Assembly: GCA_019155185.1 (NCBI GenBank)
Contig: CM032813.1
Coordinates: 5,439,001-5,503,000, forward strand
Direction: 5' to 3'
Origin: Beaufortia kweichowensis
Taxonomy: Eukaryota > Chordata > Actinopteri > Cypriniformes > Gastromyzontidae
DNA: 64,000 nucleotides
Each line of letters begins with the position of its first letter. Position 1 is the stretch's first letter. The notes under the pieces were generated by a model. The model saw nothing but the letters and a program-made list of their open reading frames with translations. It did not search any database and was not told where the DNA came from. Position numbers and translations under genes: made by a program. Below, one piece after another: positions 1 to 12,616 of this stretch.

Positions 1-253
1 GGAATCCTCCAAGTTTTGTAAGACCAGCTTCGTTCTGGGAAAGCAAAGAGAACATCTATCAGTCATCTGATAACCGGTTCTTGTGTTTATGAATTTGAAA
101 TATTTGCTTGGTGAGCAAGACATGGTTACACCTATGCAAGTCATGCAACTTGTACCAACTACTGAGTTTCCACATGTATCATACTTTCATAATTACAGAA
201 AAAATACCGATAACAAGGGGAAAAAAAGGGATATTTTGAGGGATTTTACTGAC
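1..253 (-). other. trib3: trib3 last intron (partial)
   Basis: This follows the GTCAGT donor at 253-248 on the minus strand. No continuation of the pseudokinase frame is seen, so the final coding exon must lie to the left of the window. AT-rich, with no other feature recognised. Confidence 0.8.
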
Positions 254-936
254 CTCTGTGAATCGGTGAACACAAACTTGCGCAGTTTGAGGTCTCGTAA
301 AACGACGCCGTTTTCGTGACAGTGCGCGACCGCGGCTGCCATCTGGCTGAACAGCCGCACGGCTTCGTCCTCCTGCAGCCTCTTGCAGCTGCGCACATAC
401 GAATGCATGTCTCCATAGTTACGCTCGAAGAATATGTACACGTTGCTCTCCCCCAGAACCACCTCTGAAATCTTACAGATGTTGTTGTGAGGCAGCAGGC
501 GTGTATAAGGTGCGATGAACTCGTGGTACTTCTTTATTGAAAACACCTGTTGGGAAACACAAATGCTTAGTGAACCTTCATAACATACAAAAGTTTAAAA
601 AAAGTCATAAACAGCTATTATGTGCATTCTCAGATGATATATTCTCACCTTGCATGTGTACTCTTGTTCTGTAACCTGATGAACTGATCTGAACGTCTGA
701 GCTCCTTCTATGGCCTCCAGTAGAATGTAGGGTCCAATACGTGAGACATGATGCTTCTCTGACCCTGGTTGTTCCAGACTCTGGGAGAGGGGTCGAAGAC
801 AGGGCGCAAGACCCGGGGATGGAGGCTGGCTAAGTCTGCGGCGCTTGCATTTGAAGGTATCATTATTGTGAGAGTCCTCGAAGTCTACTCGCTTCAGTCG
901 CAGTGGAGGTGTAGGAGATGACAAGTTCATACTCAT
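254..936 (-). CDS. trib3: Tribbles homolog 3 pseudokinase, 5' part (two coding exons)
   Basis: Tribbles pseudokinases act as scaffolds; in mammals TRIB3 is induced by the integrated stress response and binds AKT, MEK1 and the COP1 ubiquitin ligase. Coding exon A is 936-649: it starts exactly at an ATG after a TTGTCACAG acceptor, gives 96 residues, and ends in phase 0 at a GTGAG donor. Coding exon B is 546-254: acceptor CCCAACAG, 97 codons plus 2 nt, donor GTCAGT. Visible are a basic KCKRRR patch (29-34), the kinase-domain start SRIGPYILLE (65-74), the beta-3 lysine (K96), GDMHSYVRS (141-149), and the degenerate catalytic loop VVLRDLKLRKF (177-187), with LRD in place of HRD. EYTCK and the basic, proline-rich N-terminus resemble TRIB3 more than TRIB1 or TRIB2, and linkage to sox12 agrees. 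The last exon, with the C-lobe and COP1-binding tail, is outside the window. The second ATG (residue 3) could also serve as the start. Confidence 0.93.
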
Positions 937-1627
937 CTGTGACAAAGACAAGAAAGTTAAGTTCACGACCTTGTTACTAAACACCATGAATAGAGAAGAA
1001 TTCAAAGTCAATGTTATGATGCACATAAGGAAGCAGATTTGCTAACTAATTGCATGAGTATTGCACCTGACAATATGCTCCACTCCACAGTAACCATGGA
1101 TCAACATCACAAACTAAACACGGATGAGAGGTTTATTTATATTGTGTAATTTAAGTCTGAATGATTGTGCGTTGAGAAGCATCGCTCGATCAGACTGACT
1201 CAAGTTGCTGCTGGCTTTCGACATGCTGCTCGGCGCCTATGAGTCATACACCGTTTAAGATATTACACATTCAAGTGCACGTCATTGAATGACGTAGCTC
1301 AGTTTCTTCCACATCACCCTATCTTTCATACTTCTTAAACTTATTCTTTAAAAAATATTCTCTTATATAGCGTATTTGTAGTTGTTAGAGCTCAATAAAC
1401 AGGATGTGAAATGCGCTTTGACAAAGTTCAAACACTATTGAGGTGTACCAGAAGTTGCACCATCTCTTTCCCTCTAAAGTTTAACCACCAAACTATTTCT
1501 CAATCTTTTGAATGGAAAAGTGGATCAATAATTTACACCCATATTCGGGGTGTTTTGTTAAAGTAGCAAACGGTGATTTCTAGAGGTTAATGGGACAATA
1601 AATAAAAGATTTAGGTGATCGCCTTAC
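937..1627 (-). other. trib3: trib3 intron 1 (in the 5' UTR)
   Basis: It is bounded on the minus strand by a consensus donor (GAG then GTAAGG, GT at 1627-1626) and by the acceptor TTGTCACAG at 945-937, directly before the start codon. A TGACGTAG half-CRE-like site lies near 1290. No coding potential was recognised. Confidence 0.7.
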
Positions 1628-1740
1628 CTCGCTGCTGTAGACAAAGGACCCGTTCCTCTCCAAAACAGAACAATGAAAACTACGGGCGCACTCACTTCTG
1701 TCCGCTTCTACTTGCCAGAGGACATTTTCAAAGAGGTAAA
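1628..1740 (-). other. trib3: trib3 non-coding exon 1 (3' end defined, 5' end unknown)
   Basis: The minus-strand donor at 1628/1627 (CAGCGAG then GTAAGG) matches the consensus and is the best donor upstream of the coding exons. The exon carries no in-frame start, so it would be 5' UTR. The 1740 limit is arbitrary because I cannot place the transcription start. If the exon extends past about 1727, it includes a five-codon upstream ORF (ATG TCC TCT GGC AAG TAG). Confidence 0.5.
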
Positions 1741-2800
1741 ACGAAAAATCTGATGAAACTATGACGGAGATTGTAAGATGTAGTTCAATTTTGGCAAAAG
1801 AAAAATATCTTTGCCCAGGAAAACTGTATAAATCAATCAGTTTACAAGGGCACGTACAGTAAGATCTCAGACTTCAAAACAAAGTTTTTCTTTTTTGCAT
1901 AAATTGCACAGGATGCACTTCTAGCACTTGTAAACTTTGTCTCTTTGTCTTCTTCACATCTGTATAATAAAGAGCAAAATGATCCTTGGAGTGTGGCGGC
2001 AACACCGGAGAGCGCTTCTGTTGTTGGCACGAATGTCTTTGTTCCTTATTCCCGCTGAATGAACGCGTCCTGCACACACTGTATTTCTTCTTAGCTTTTG
2101 TTTTTTATTGCGGCTACAACGTCCTTGGATGGTCAGACAAAGTTTAAGATCATCCGCGAAATGGTCCGTGAAAAATAAAACAAGACCAGAATGTACTTAA
2201 CTGTAAGTTTGACGATAAGACAAATAGAGAAATTGTCCAAAGAAAGTTTATGACGCGTCCGACTTGGTGACAGCGCAGATGTCCAAGCCAAAAGTAGTCC
2301 GTTAGTTGGTCTTCTGTTGCTGCTTAATCCTGTGAATTGGGTCCCTTAACAGTAAGATCACAAATCAGACGTCGCCCCCTAGCCTGACCGTCCGACTGTA
2401 AAGTCTCAATTTGGCTGGGCACGTATAATATGCTCGCTGTGTTACACCAGCCTGACTCGATGATGCTGTTCTTAGTAAGATTGCGACATCCTGACTCCGC
2501 CCCTCGGGTCTGACGACATCCAGTACGGAGCTTCGCAATAGTATGCGCTGCTGTTAAAGTTTACACAAACACAAAGCGTGCTGTGAAAGTAAATGTTGAC
2601 TAAACATTTACGAACGTAATGGGCATACAAACGTGTCCAACATATTAATCGTTCGCAAAGGAACGTCTGCATTCAACGACAGGTAGTGTTTAGTGTTTGA
2701 TGGCGGCGAAATTACATAAACAAAGCAACGTGGTAGAGCGTGCAAATATACATGAAAGTGTGTAAAGAAAAGCCATACACTAAATATTTCGATATACATG
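1741..2800 (-). promoter_or_regulatory. trib3: trib3 promoter region (putative, CpG-containing)
   Basis: This segment upstream of the first exon has more CpG dinucleotides than the surrounding AT-rich DNA (for example around 2140-2170, 2250-2290, 2360-2400 and 2500-2530). No perfect C/EBP-ATF composite element (TGATGCAAT type), expected for a stress-induced trib3 promoter, was found by eye. Weak TATA-like stretches exist but none is decisive. The promoter call rests on position and composition. Confidence 0.4.
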
Positions 2801-3128
2801 TTAGGGTTGTGTTTTATGTCGCTGTGAAGATCAATACTGTGTGTGACTCAATAGTATTGTTGTGGTTGCACATTGTGTATCAGGTCTACCTGCAGGTAGA
2901 TGACAGAAATAGACTAAACATCAAGAGCTCGTCAGTCTCAATACTGAAACTATGAAGGCATGTTATATGAGCTAAAATATTACAATTTACAATATAATAT
3001 GAAATTGTATTGTTTATTATTTCAATCACAAATAAATGTTTGTTAAGTGCCTGTGCATTTGGGATAATGCAATAATATGCATTTAACTATAGCAACGATT
3101 TTATCATGTGATTTTGTGTTCAGCAAAC

Positions 3129-3267
3129 AGTGGAAGTCAATGGGGTCCAATATTGTTTGGTTACCAACGTTCTTCAAAAATATATTTTTTTAGTGTTTGT
3201 AAAAGAAAGAAAGTGTTGGTTTGGAACAACATAAGAGTGAGTAAATGATGGTGAACCATCCCTTTAA
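3129..3267. repeat. Cyprinid-type interspersed repeat (GAGTGAGTAAATGATG family)
   Basis: It runs from GTGGAAGTCAATGGGG through TTGTTTGGTTACCAACGTTC and GTTTGGAACAAC to GTGAGTAAATGATG and GTGAACCATCCCTTTAA. I recognise this order as a very abundant cyprinid non-autonomous DNA repeat. This copy is somewhat diverged and lacks part of the tail. The family name needs a repeat-library search. Confidence 0.8.
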
Positions 3268-3659
3268 CTCCCAAATTAATAAAAGTTGTGTAGTAGTGCC
3301 CTGTGCATTTCTGTTACAAAACACAATTGCTCTCCTTGTTTACCCAGTACTGTCTGACAAACAGCAGTGACCTACAGTAAGCAGGTTGCAGTGACAGACA
3401 TTGTAACCTAAGAGAGGGTGCACCAGTCGACAGGATGCCTCCACAGCTCTCATGGTTTCAAGTTGAGTCAGAGGTTTCATGCATGAGTGTGTGGGTGGAA
3501 AGAGGTTTCCTGGGCTGTTCCACCATCACAGGCCTGAGTGGGAGATTAACCACTCCTTAAAATGGAAACATTTCTGCTGCACGGTGCATCTTATCGTTCC
3601 ACTCCGGTGTCCCCTGGAGACCAGATGTAACTGTTGAAAATGCTGAATGTCAACATGCT

Positions 3660-3662
<3 letters not shown>

Positions 3663-3709
<47 letters not shown>
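3663..3709. repeat. (AT)n microsatellite
   Basis: About 23 uninterrupted AT units directly abut the degenerate transposon-like repeat that starts at about 3710. Confidence 0.97.
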
Positions 3710-3714
<5 letters not shown>

Positions 3715-4240
3715 GTGCAAGTCTTAGACCACATGCATCTTTGTTGTTTTAGCGCAATTTTATATGTTTTTCGGTTTCTTTATTAAGATTCAATCAGGAA
3801 ATTTACACATTTCTGGTTGTATTTGGATGTTTTTTATATCAAATCTATCTTTATCTAAAAGTAGAAAAAGTCCAGTACAGTGTCTCTGTATGTTGACAGA
3901 GAGGGAATTGTGAGCATGAACATGACTCCATTTCCAGGAAATCTTCTTCCTGTCTGTGTCCACAGATGTCACACATTCTGGATTGAGACATATTGTCACC
4001 ATGGGAACAAGCAATGTCCTCACAAAGGCTCTGTCTCATCCTGACATTAATGGTGGTTTACCACTGTGGAAGGACTGGTCCACAGTGATCAGGAAGTCGT
4101 GAATATCCTCCCTCCTGTTTACACCAGCTAATGACAGTCTTCAGAGAAAAAGGTACATTTGTTTCCTCTATATTCCCCCATATGTGGAATCTTTCACACA
4201 CAGGTGTACTCAAACACAGACGTGTCACTGAATTAGCCTA
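3710..4240. repeat. Degenerate fish repeat beginning AGTACTGTGCAAGTCTTAGAC
   Basis: The left end (TACTGTGCAAGTCTTAGACCAC) matches a teleost repeat I recall as starting ACTGTGCAAAAGTCTTAGGC, usually next to TA-rich DNA as here. Two short overlapping open frames on the minus strand in 3790-4039 have no recognisable domain. The right boundary is uncertain and 4240 is a guess. Confidence 0.5.
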
Positions 4241-7200
4241 GTTTACGAATAGGGACAGACCTGAATATCAGTGTGTAATTGGATTAGCTCTGTGATTGAT
4301 TGAAACATCACAGATGTTTCTCTAGAGGACGGGCTTCACCACTTCCGCAACTAACACAGTAATCTTGTTAGCAGCAATACTATTAGCATAACAAAAACAC
4401 TTAAAAGGATGTAAACTACTACTACTAATAATAATAACAAGTATTTTTATTATTATTATTACAGCAATAACAACAACAGTAATAATATAATATATGATTA
4501 TGTATATGATTTAATAATGTGCCTTTCTTAAGGTTGTCTTACAGAGTTATTAATAAATAACTGTAAACAAGTAACTCAAGACATATCGTTATAATCAAGG
4601 TTGAGTTTTAGTTTGAGTAAAAATGTAACCGAAAGTCACACCTAATGGCAAACAAAGGCAATGCTGTTGACGGCTCTCTCTGAAGGGATAAAAGAATGGC
4701 TTGAGAATTGACATGGGTGGGCGATTAATCTCATTTTACTTCTCGCCAATACCAGCAAAATACTCTCCCATCAGCATAACAATTATATCACAGAGAGAAG
4801 CGGTGAACAGTGTTTGTCCTTTACCTAGTCTAAAGTAGTTTAAAATCAGTTTATTTGTGGCATTAGCCTATTGTAAAGGTGAATGAAAAAGGACGTTTCA
4901 GGAAGATTGTGTCATGCCACACTTTTGCCTCTTTAAACAAAACTATCATCACATGTGCTGTGGAAAGGCAGAGAGAGAGTAGTCAGCAGGTTATTTCCTT
5001 TTTTAAGCCGTACTCTGTGTCCAGTGTTTTTGAAAGATTGTGAAAGTCTGAATTCCACAGCCGTGAGAGGTCTTTCACATAAACAACTTACTCAGAGCCT
5101 TTAATGGCACATAGAATGACTTTGCGCTTCTGTTCGGGGTCCTTACAGTGTTTTATATGGAAATAACACTCAAATTTTCCTGAAATAAAACAAAATATGT
5201 AATATAAAGCCGTGTTGTGAAGTAATCATTCGTTTGGACAATGAGTTTCAAGGCCTTTAAACCCTTTAAATGGACTTTTTGGTATGTGTATTTGAAGATC
5301 AGAGGTATTCTGTTTTAATAAGTTTCCATTGGGGTCTTCAGTAAACAGCTCCACCCTGTCTTTAATGTGTATAGTGGTAATTCTTTTCATTTCCAGCAGT
5401 TAAGCATTCTCTGTGTATTCAGGCCCAACAGGCCTATCTGATTTCAAAGCTTAAATGTGTATTGTGTGTGTACTGGCTGTATTCAACTCTTAATGGGTCA
5501 TTAATGGAGAAGCAAAAGAAATGTTTTTCTAATTATGGATATATTCTTATTTTCATGCTTTTTTGTGCAGTCTCATTATTATGCTATTAAAATTTTCATT
5601 GTAGTCTTATTTAGATCCTGTTCATTTTTTAAGCTAGATTCTTTGTTTATTAATAATGACATTATCAATGTTCATATCGCTTGTTCTGTCTAGTCTGTTG
5701 ACTGTAAGCAGCAGGTCTGGCAGCTGATTATGAAGCACTGGAAGATTTTGTCCTTTTAAGCCTTTGGTCTCTTAATCACTAAGCTATTTTGGCAACAGCT
5801 GTTCTGAGACCTGAATGAATTGAATACTTCCGTCTGGTCTGGGCTTTATGTGTCTCTCATGTACCCCACCCCCCTTGCATGGTAAAAAAACAGGGTTTAC
5901 ATTTTCACAGCGTAGTAATGTTAAATATGCATATTTACACACAAAAACACAAATTCATGCATGTTGCACAACAATCAGGTTGTTCTTTGGTGGTGGTTCT
6001 GTTCCACTGTTTGACCTCATGTCAGTCAGTTTACTGGAGTTTCTCTAAGTTTCTGTAGAAGTTTGTTCTTTGTTGTGCTTGATTGAAATCTTTGTGGTGG
6101 GGAAAACTTGTTTCCCTAATGTAAGTATTGATAAAAAGTGCAGTTCTGTTTCCACTTTAATTTGTGTATAGGCATTCAGTCTTCTTTTGCTAATTAGGTC
6201 TGTCAGTCTGCCTGTCTCTATAGAAAGATTATCTTCACGGAGTCTGTATGTTACATCTCTCTTTGTTTTTCTGGGCACTTACTGTTGATGTCATGACTTG
6301 TAATCCAAGCTGTCTGACACAGTGATAGATCAGACACATAAGTGTTAGATCTAAACATAGGTGGCTACGGCCTAAATTTGCATGATGTGAACAGTTTGAT
6401 ATGCAACATCAATACGTAGATCAACTGCTAAAAACCAACAAAAGCATGTGTCAATGCACATACACAGTTCACCCGAGCGATTTTATGTTTTCACTTCTTG
6501 GGCACATCGGACCATGAGATGATGTGGTTTAGAGGTATGATTCTTGCTTTGAATGTCACAGGTTCAAAAACTGCTTCAAAGCTGTTTGTCAGTAGATTTA
6601 TATCAGGAACTGAGGTTGCATTTCATTGTTTCATTTTACTGTAATGTAAGGTTTTTGATACAGTCTCTTTCCTCGCCTATGTGTACCATAGATGTCTTTC
6701 AGTCAACACAGCTGGTGTCATTTGCACAGTAGCTTAATCTTGTGAGTGGGTTGAAACTGGTGTTTAACATGTGGTGGGTGGGTGTACGTGTAAGGTAACA
6801 AATGCATTTATTTTTTATCAAATACGACAGCTGAATTGCGATCAGTGTGTATTAGCAGAACAGACATTTACCACCGAACACAACCTTTATTCTTTGTAAA
6901 GGTTTTGTAACATTTCTCGACCTTGCTTAGTCTGTATCACGTATAAGAAATGTGACATATAATTACTTAATTCATTAACTTCCCATTTTGCTGCATAGAA
7001 AGTCTCTGTTTAGAGGAAAGTTTAGCTGGACGATTACTTAATCTTCCAGCAGACGACACATCGCTTACCTCAGCAGTTTTCTCAAACTTTCTCAACACAA
7101 CGTTGAGTCTCTTCCACTTAAATTCTGCACCAAGTGTCTGAAATAACTGAAAGTCTCACCAGAGAGGGCTTGAACTTTATTTAGCATATCAGACAGGGGG

Positions 7201-7325
7201 CGAATAACAGTGGAAAGTCATATCTGTGCCTGCTGAGTCATTTTAATAGTGTCATGCATTTTCTGTGGCATGACCTACTTATTTGGGATTTTGCATGATA
7301 ACACTTTTTTAAGTGTTCAAAAAAT

Positions 7326-7525
7326 CTTTAAAAAATGCTGGCTTGTTTTCAACCCATGGTCAGGTCAAACAGGGACAAACCCAACTGTTGGATGTAAACT
7401 AACCTATGCGTGATTGTTTTAACACATGATGAAATATGGACATTTTCTAGGTTAATTCAAACCAGTGGTTGGATTTGTCCATATTTTACCCAACCACCGT
7501 TTTAACCACCCAGCATTTTTTAAAG
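7326..7525. mobile_element. MITE-like element with perfect 16-bp terminal inverted repeats
   Basis: The left end CTTTAAAAAATGCTGG (7326-7341) is the exact reverse complement of the right end CCAGCATTTTTTAAAG (7510-7525). The interior has paired motifs (AACCCA, GGACAAACCCAAC, TTTGTCCATATTTTACCCAACCA) typical of a fish non-autonomous DNA transposon. It is 200 bp with no coding capacity. No clear target-site duplication was seen, so the outer few bases may be eroded. Confidence 0.85.
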
Positions 7526-9082
7526 TGTGAGCTCAAAATACTGCACAGGTGCATTTATTGGTAGGGTATATGATGAGATACTTTATAAAGTCACAAACAC
7601 CTCTAGCCAGGGGCATCATGGGGCCTGTTTGTTGTATAACAAGGGGCTTGAACTCAACAGAGTCTTAAAACTGGAATAAATTCAAATGTATTTAAATTCC
7701 TGTAATAAATGATTTTAATAAACAGCACTTTTGGGGCATTTTTAAATTTGTGGAACTGTATGTTTTTTTTAACCATATAGGTACATTGGGTGTCAACCTT
7801 TTAAGTTCAAAAGAATATAATTTATTACAATAAGTTCTAAAACACTCTGGATTTTAAAGTCCAAGTAATAATTGTAATTAACCAGGGTTAGAATTAAAAC
7901 TTTCAGTGGTAATTTGACTCAGTTGAGCCTCAGTATAGCCTTACACTTTTTCAAAGAAGTATAAGCACATGATTGGTAATAAATGGGTTTGCTTCTTTAC
8001 TCACGCAGGAGTAGATTATTGCGTTTTTCAGGCTCTTGGAAGCATCAGCCACAGTCTCTCACAACTTTTACAAGGCAATTAAAATAATCTAATATTTTTC
8101 TTTATTACTTTTTTGTTTCGATACATAACAAGCACCTCATGAATGTGTTTATGAGCGGAAGTCCATGTTAAAGTCTGATCAATGTCTTTTCATTGTGATC
8201 CCACTGCAATATTTCCAACTTCATGTGCAATATAGATTATTATTTTCTTTAACTGAGGTTAAAACAGCATTACACCCCAAAACGTAATAACACTCGCACA
8301 CACTGGTCCTGTTTTTATCCTATTCCGTTGCTTTCAGGGACAGTTGCGGTGAGGCTATATTGAGCATTGCAAATTCCGTCCCACTCCTGAACACGTAAGC
8401 AGCTTTTTTTGAGTCAGCCCCGTTTCTCTCTGAATCACATGCCTTTCATAATATATGTGATGAAACCGGAGGCCAAATGGAATGAGTCAAACGTTGCCTG
8501 ACATTAAAGTTTGGAGACAGGAGGAGGCAGAAAAAGAGATAAAATAAAATGAAGAGAAAAGGAAAGTGTAACACATTAAATGCACAACTTTAAAAGCCAT
8601 TGTTGTCACAGTTGCAGCCCTGCTTTACCCCACTGAGATGAGGAGCATGAGAGGGTTTCTCCAGCAATCCCATCCTCATTAATTGCAGTTTTCCCCTGAT
8701 GATTTCGCTTAGTATTTCTTTAGCTTTCTTTCCCAGCTGGGCTGCAAAAGAGTGCAATCGTGTCCTCATCCCAAAATTAGTTTGAAGTTAATTATTGTGG
8801 GGGATTTAAACATTAACTAATTTCCACAAAATGGTTTTTAGCTCAAACTGCTGTAGGCTGAGACCAGCACCAGTGTTTCTGACTGAACTTTGATGTAAAT
8901 TCCTTTCTGTGAGGACACACATATAGCTCATGTGATTGTCCTTCATACACCACTGGCCAGCATTAGATGGGGAAGAGACACATAGGTAAGGTGTGAGCTA
9001 GTGGTTACTGTCAAGTGTCAAAAAAGTTTTATTAAAACTATTATTAAACTACTATTTTTGTCTTGTTATTCAGTAAAACATT

Positions 9083-9102
9083 AAAATAATAATAATAATA
9101 AT
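9083..9102. repeat. (AAT)n short tract
   Basis: A short run of AAT units in an AT-rich context; nothing else is notable. Confidence 0.8.
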
Positions 9103-10208
9103 GAGATAAAAAAAATTAACAAGTTAAACTGCACTTATTTAGATTTATACTAGGGCTAAAATACTGTCTTTCAATTGGTTAACACTCAGTTTCAGGTGTT
9201 TTCACAATGGTACATTTATATTGTTTAGATGTTTGCAAACCAAACAATTCTCCTTACCGTCATTAAACATGATAACCGGCAATTCTGGGAAATTAGAAGA
9301 GAAGTATGAAAACAAGGAACGGGCTTTGCAGCTCTGGCATTTTGTTTGTGGGTGGTTCGGTTTTTCAGAATGTAGGGAAACCACCTCTTCCGCTATGTGT
9401 GTATTTTAGCATCTGACACCGACACGCTTTTGACAGGGATTTTTTTCTGGTTATTTATGCACTGTTTCTGGGCATATTTAGGATTTGTTATATTGCACAA
9501 AAGTTTCTCGTGTATTGTTAAACAGAAAATAACGTTTAATCTGTTTCTCGGGTTGCTGATTACACTTATTCGGAGATTCCCCTTTGAGCTTGCATATTCA
9601 TTTTATTAGTACAGATATATGATCTGCTGCCCTTTGCTACTGAACATGTTTTGCAACCTGTCATACGTCCATGTTGAGTTAAGCAGAGGAATGTTTGGGA
9701 AGTGACCAGATCTTGTCAATGGGAACCCAGGAGACCGGGCAGGGACAAGCAGTCAGGACTCAGGATACAATTATCAGGCTCTCCAGCTCAGACGGGCCCA
9801 TCCTATAGTACAAGGATTTCCTCTAGTGCTGTACTTCCACAGGATTCAGTGGGAAACAGGAAGAAAGGAGCCATGGAGTCCTCTAGGCCTTTGGGCCTTA
9901 TTTTTTCTTTTTCTATTTTTGTTTGTAATAATTTCTGATATATATGTGTTAACCCTTTAGAGTTACTCTAACAACCTATCAGTTTGTGCTTCCAACCTGA
10001 ACTGTAATTGCAAAATAATTCAAATATAAATAAAACTGACAGATGTGCAGCATGAAGTTACGCCATGTGTTATTAAAACAAAAATGAAGCTAACTTACAC
10101 CTTATCGTCACTTACATGTTATGCCCCTATGTCTGGCTGGCACCTAGTCAATGATTGATGTATATCAGCACAAAAGGTTATTTCAGGACTTGCCAGCATG
10201 AAATGTAA

Positions 10209-10420
10209 CCCAGCTAACAAAATAATGTTGCAAGAACATTTTGCTAACATTCCTATTAGGTTATGAAAATGTTATTTATCAATATTTTCAAACGTTCCAC
10301 TAACAATGGAATAAATACTGTTTTTATAACAAAGTTTTAGAATGTTGCTTTTAGCATTACTGCAAGAGTGTTTTTAATAACTTTGAGAGAACTTTTAAAG
10401 AACGTTCCCTCTTAGCTGGG
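10209..10420. mobile_element. MITE-like repeat with CCCAGCTAA / TTAGCTGGG ends
   Basis: The 9-bp terminal inverted repeats CCCAGCTAA (10209-10217) and TTAGCTGGG (10412-10420) enclose about 212 bp. The interior is built of degenerate units such as GAACATTTTGCTAACATTC, AACGTTCC and GAACGTTCCC, the pattern of a widespread teleost non-autonomous repeat. No coding capacity and no obvious target-site duplication. Confidence 0.7.
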
Positions 10421-10755
10421 AGTTTAAACAATTAAGCATGTAGATATTTATGTTTGTGTGTAATTCTTCCTATATGACAGGATGTGTTTGTAGTCAGTAG
10501 CGCTCTGCTCATGTTGTTTGTTTTGTAATCTTTGGAATGTCTTCCTGTCATGTCATTTCAGCGTGATCCTGTCGGCCAATCGGGAGGAAGAAGAGGAAGG
10601 ATGTTGCTTGCCCGTATCTGTATGCGAGATTGATAAATGATACAAACTACAGATAACCCAGAACAGCATTAGATTATCTACTGTACATCCTTTCAAGAGC
10701 ATGCCGGACAATCTTGACATCAAAATGTCATGCTGAAAAAACACATTTCGGCCCT

Positions 10756-10816
10756 AACTGGTTTGCTGGTCTTGGCTGGGTTTTAAACTGGTTTTAAACA
10801 GCTTTTTACAGTAGGG
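10756..10816. repeat. Fragment of the fish CTGGTTTGCTGGTCTTGGCTGG repeat
   Basis: Degenerate CTGGTTT / GGCTGGGTTTTAAACTGG units match a teleost repeat built from imperfect copies of CTGGTTT. Short relic; the boundaries are approximate. Confidence 0.6.
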
Positions 10817-11911
10817 AGCTAACAGTCAAAATCTATATCTGATGTTGCCAATATTTAGTTTTTTGTGTTAGTGTAATTTTAAATGATAGATATCATTCTG
10901 GAAAAGGACTGGAGAAGACCCCAGACTCCAGCAGTTTTCACGTTCGTAAATAAGTTGTTTACTATAAATAAGCCTGTGCCAGTTAAGCTATAATGAAGAT
11001 GTGATTTATGTTATTTTGCATCACCTCTCAGCCCCATTATAGCATTACAGAAGACTTTTATCATTGTTTCTCCAGATGCTCAGCAGTGTCCAAAGACAGC
11101 TTGTTAGCTTAGGGTTGTGGCAGCAGGGTACAACGTATCTGTCTCTGATGAAACTCTCTGTAACGCTTCACGGTGATATTTTTAATACTGAAGGCTTTAC
11201 TTTCTTGCCATGCTCCATCTCTCTCTCTCTCCTTCTAATCTTTCTTTCCTGCGTTCTCTTTCTAACTTTCTTACACTGCCTGTCACCCACTGAATGATTC
11301 TGCTTTTCCCATTGCAGCTCATCAAAATTGCATGCCCGTGACATCTGAATGGGTTCACGCTCTCAAAGACATACTTTTTCCAGTGCGGTGCTCCAGCTGG
11401 GAAAAGAGAGCACAACTTGTATGATGCAATCCAAATATCATCTCGTCGGCGAGATTGAAATGATAGTGACAGAGTCTATCAACACAACACGAAAGCATTT
11501 GCATTTCGTTGCCTTTAGCAGGGAAAGAGATGCCAAAAAAATGTGATGTTTGCTTTCAATTACATTACTCTTAAAAATTATTTGTGAAATCTTCAAGGAA
11601 ATACCACACATATCCTGCAATCATTTCGATGTGTGGAATCCTTTTTCCAGGACGTTGTCTTCCTAGTAATTTCCTCATTTGAACCAGAGTGGTTTCACAA
11701 TGAGCTGTTAACACACACAGGCCGAGGTGGATGTGAAGGTCTAACATGTCCATAACAAAGCCGGCGCAAATGTCTCATTCAACTTTTGACCCAGAGAACA
11801 TTTACCTAAGGCTGACCAGCAGCTGACTCAACACCTTTCACCATCATGACACCAGCAGGCACAGAAGAACTCATTAAACTATAAAATAGGCGTAGTGAGT
11901 GATGAATTCTT

Positions 11912-12160
11912 AAAGGAACAGCGATCCAAAAAAAATCTAAATTCTGTCTGTTAAAATACAGTGTTGTTTGTAACTATTTTTAGCAATTTAAAAGAATGTG
12001 AACAATACCATCATAGTGCTTTGCATTCTTTCGGAACCCAGAAAGCTCCAGTTCCCATTCACTGTAATTGCAAAGAATAGAGAAACCAGTACAAATTTCT
12101 TGTTTAGAATATCATGAGGGTGAGTAAATGGTGAGAAAATTTATATTTCTAATGTTTAAA
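11912..12160. repeat. Diverged copy of the GTGAGTAAATG cyprinid repeat
   Basis: The left end TTAAAGGAACAGCGATCC with AAATTCTGTC, and ATGAGGGTGAGTAAATGG near 12114-12132, are both hallmarks of the family seen at 3129-3267. The middle is strongly diverged or replaced. Boundaries are approximate. Confidence 0.55.
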
Positions 12161-12591
12161 TGACATTTCAACTCCATCAGAGAATGGGCGCCGAGTGGCG
12201 TCACATGAATATTTGATCACAGGTTTGTGTACCGATAGTAACCATAGTCACGTCTCTCCTGTGCTTTGTTTTTCCCAGTCTGATGTGTCGACACAGTTCC
12301 TGTAGGCAGTGAGAGGGAGATGGTTGAGCAATCCCAGGGCCATTGTGTAACCCTACCCTTCTCCCTCTCAGGTGTGATCTCCCTCCCTCTTTCAGTTCAT
12401 GCCTGTAAGTCAAGCTTTTCTAGACACGCGAGACATTCGGCTAGCGGAGGTGAGGTAATGCTGTGTACATACAGTGTCTCCAGCCCCCGGGGGCTGTGCA
12501 GGGGAGGGGCAGGACTTGCACAATCAACAGTCTGAAGCTGTTCTTTGAATCTCAGATGATTCTTTTAAGGGGTTTACTGTAGATGATAGGG

Positions 12592-12616
12592 CAATTGGGT
12601 GTATATCACCCAATTG
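12592..12616. other. 25-bp perfect palindrome (10-bp arms)
   Basis: The arms CAATTGGGTG and CACCCAATTG are exact reverse complements around the 5-base centre TATAT. The whole could extrude as a hairpin or bind a dimeric factor. It is not flanked by recognised transposon sequence. Confidence 0.9.

Noticed and set aside
3790..4039. Two short minus-strand frames that might be transposase remnants
   Set aside because: No DDE, helix-turn-helix or other transposase feature is visible; kept only as part of a degenerate repeat.
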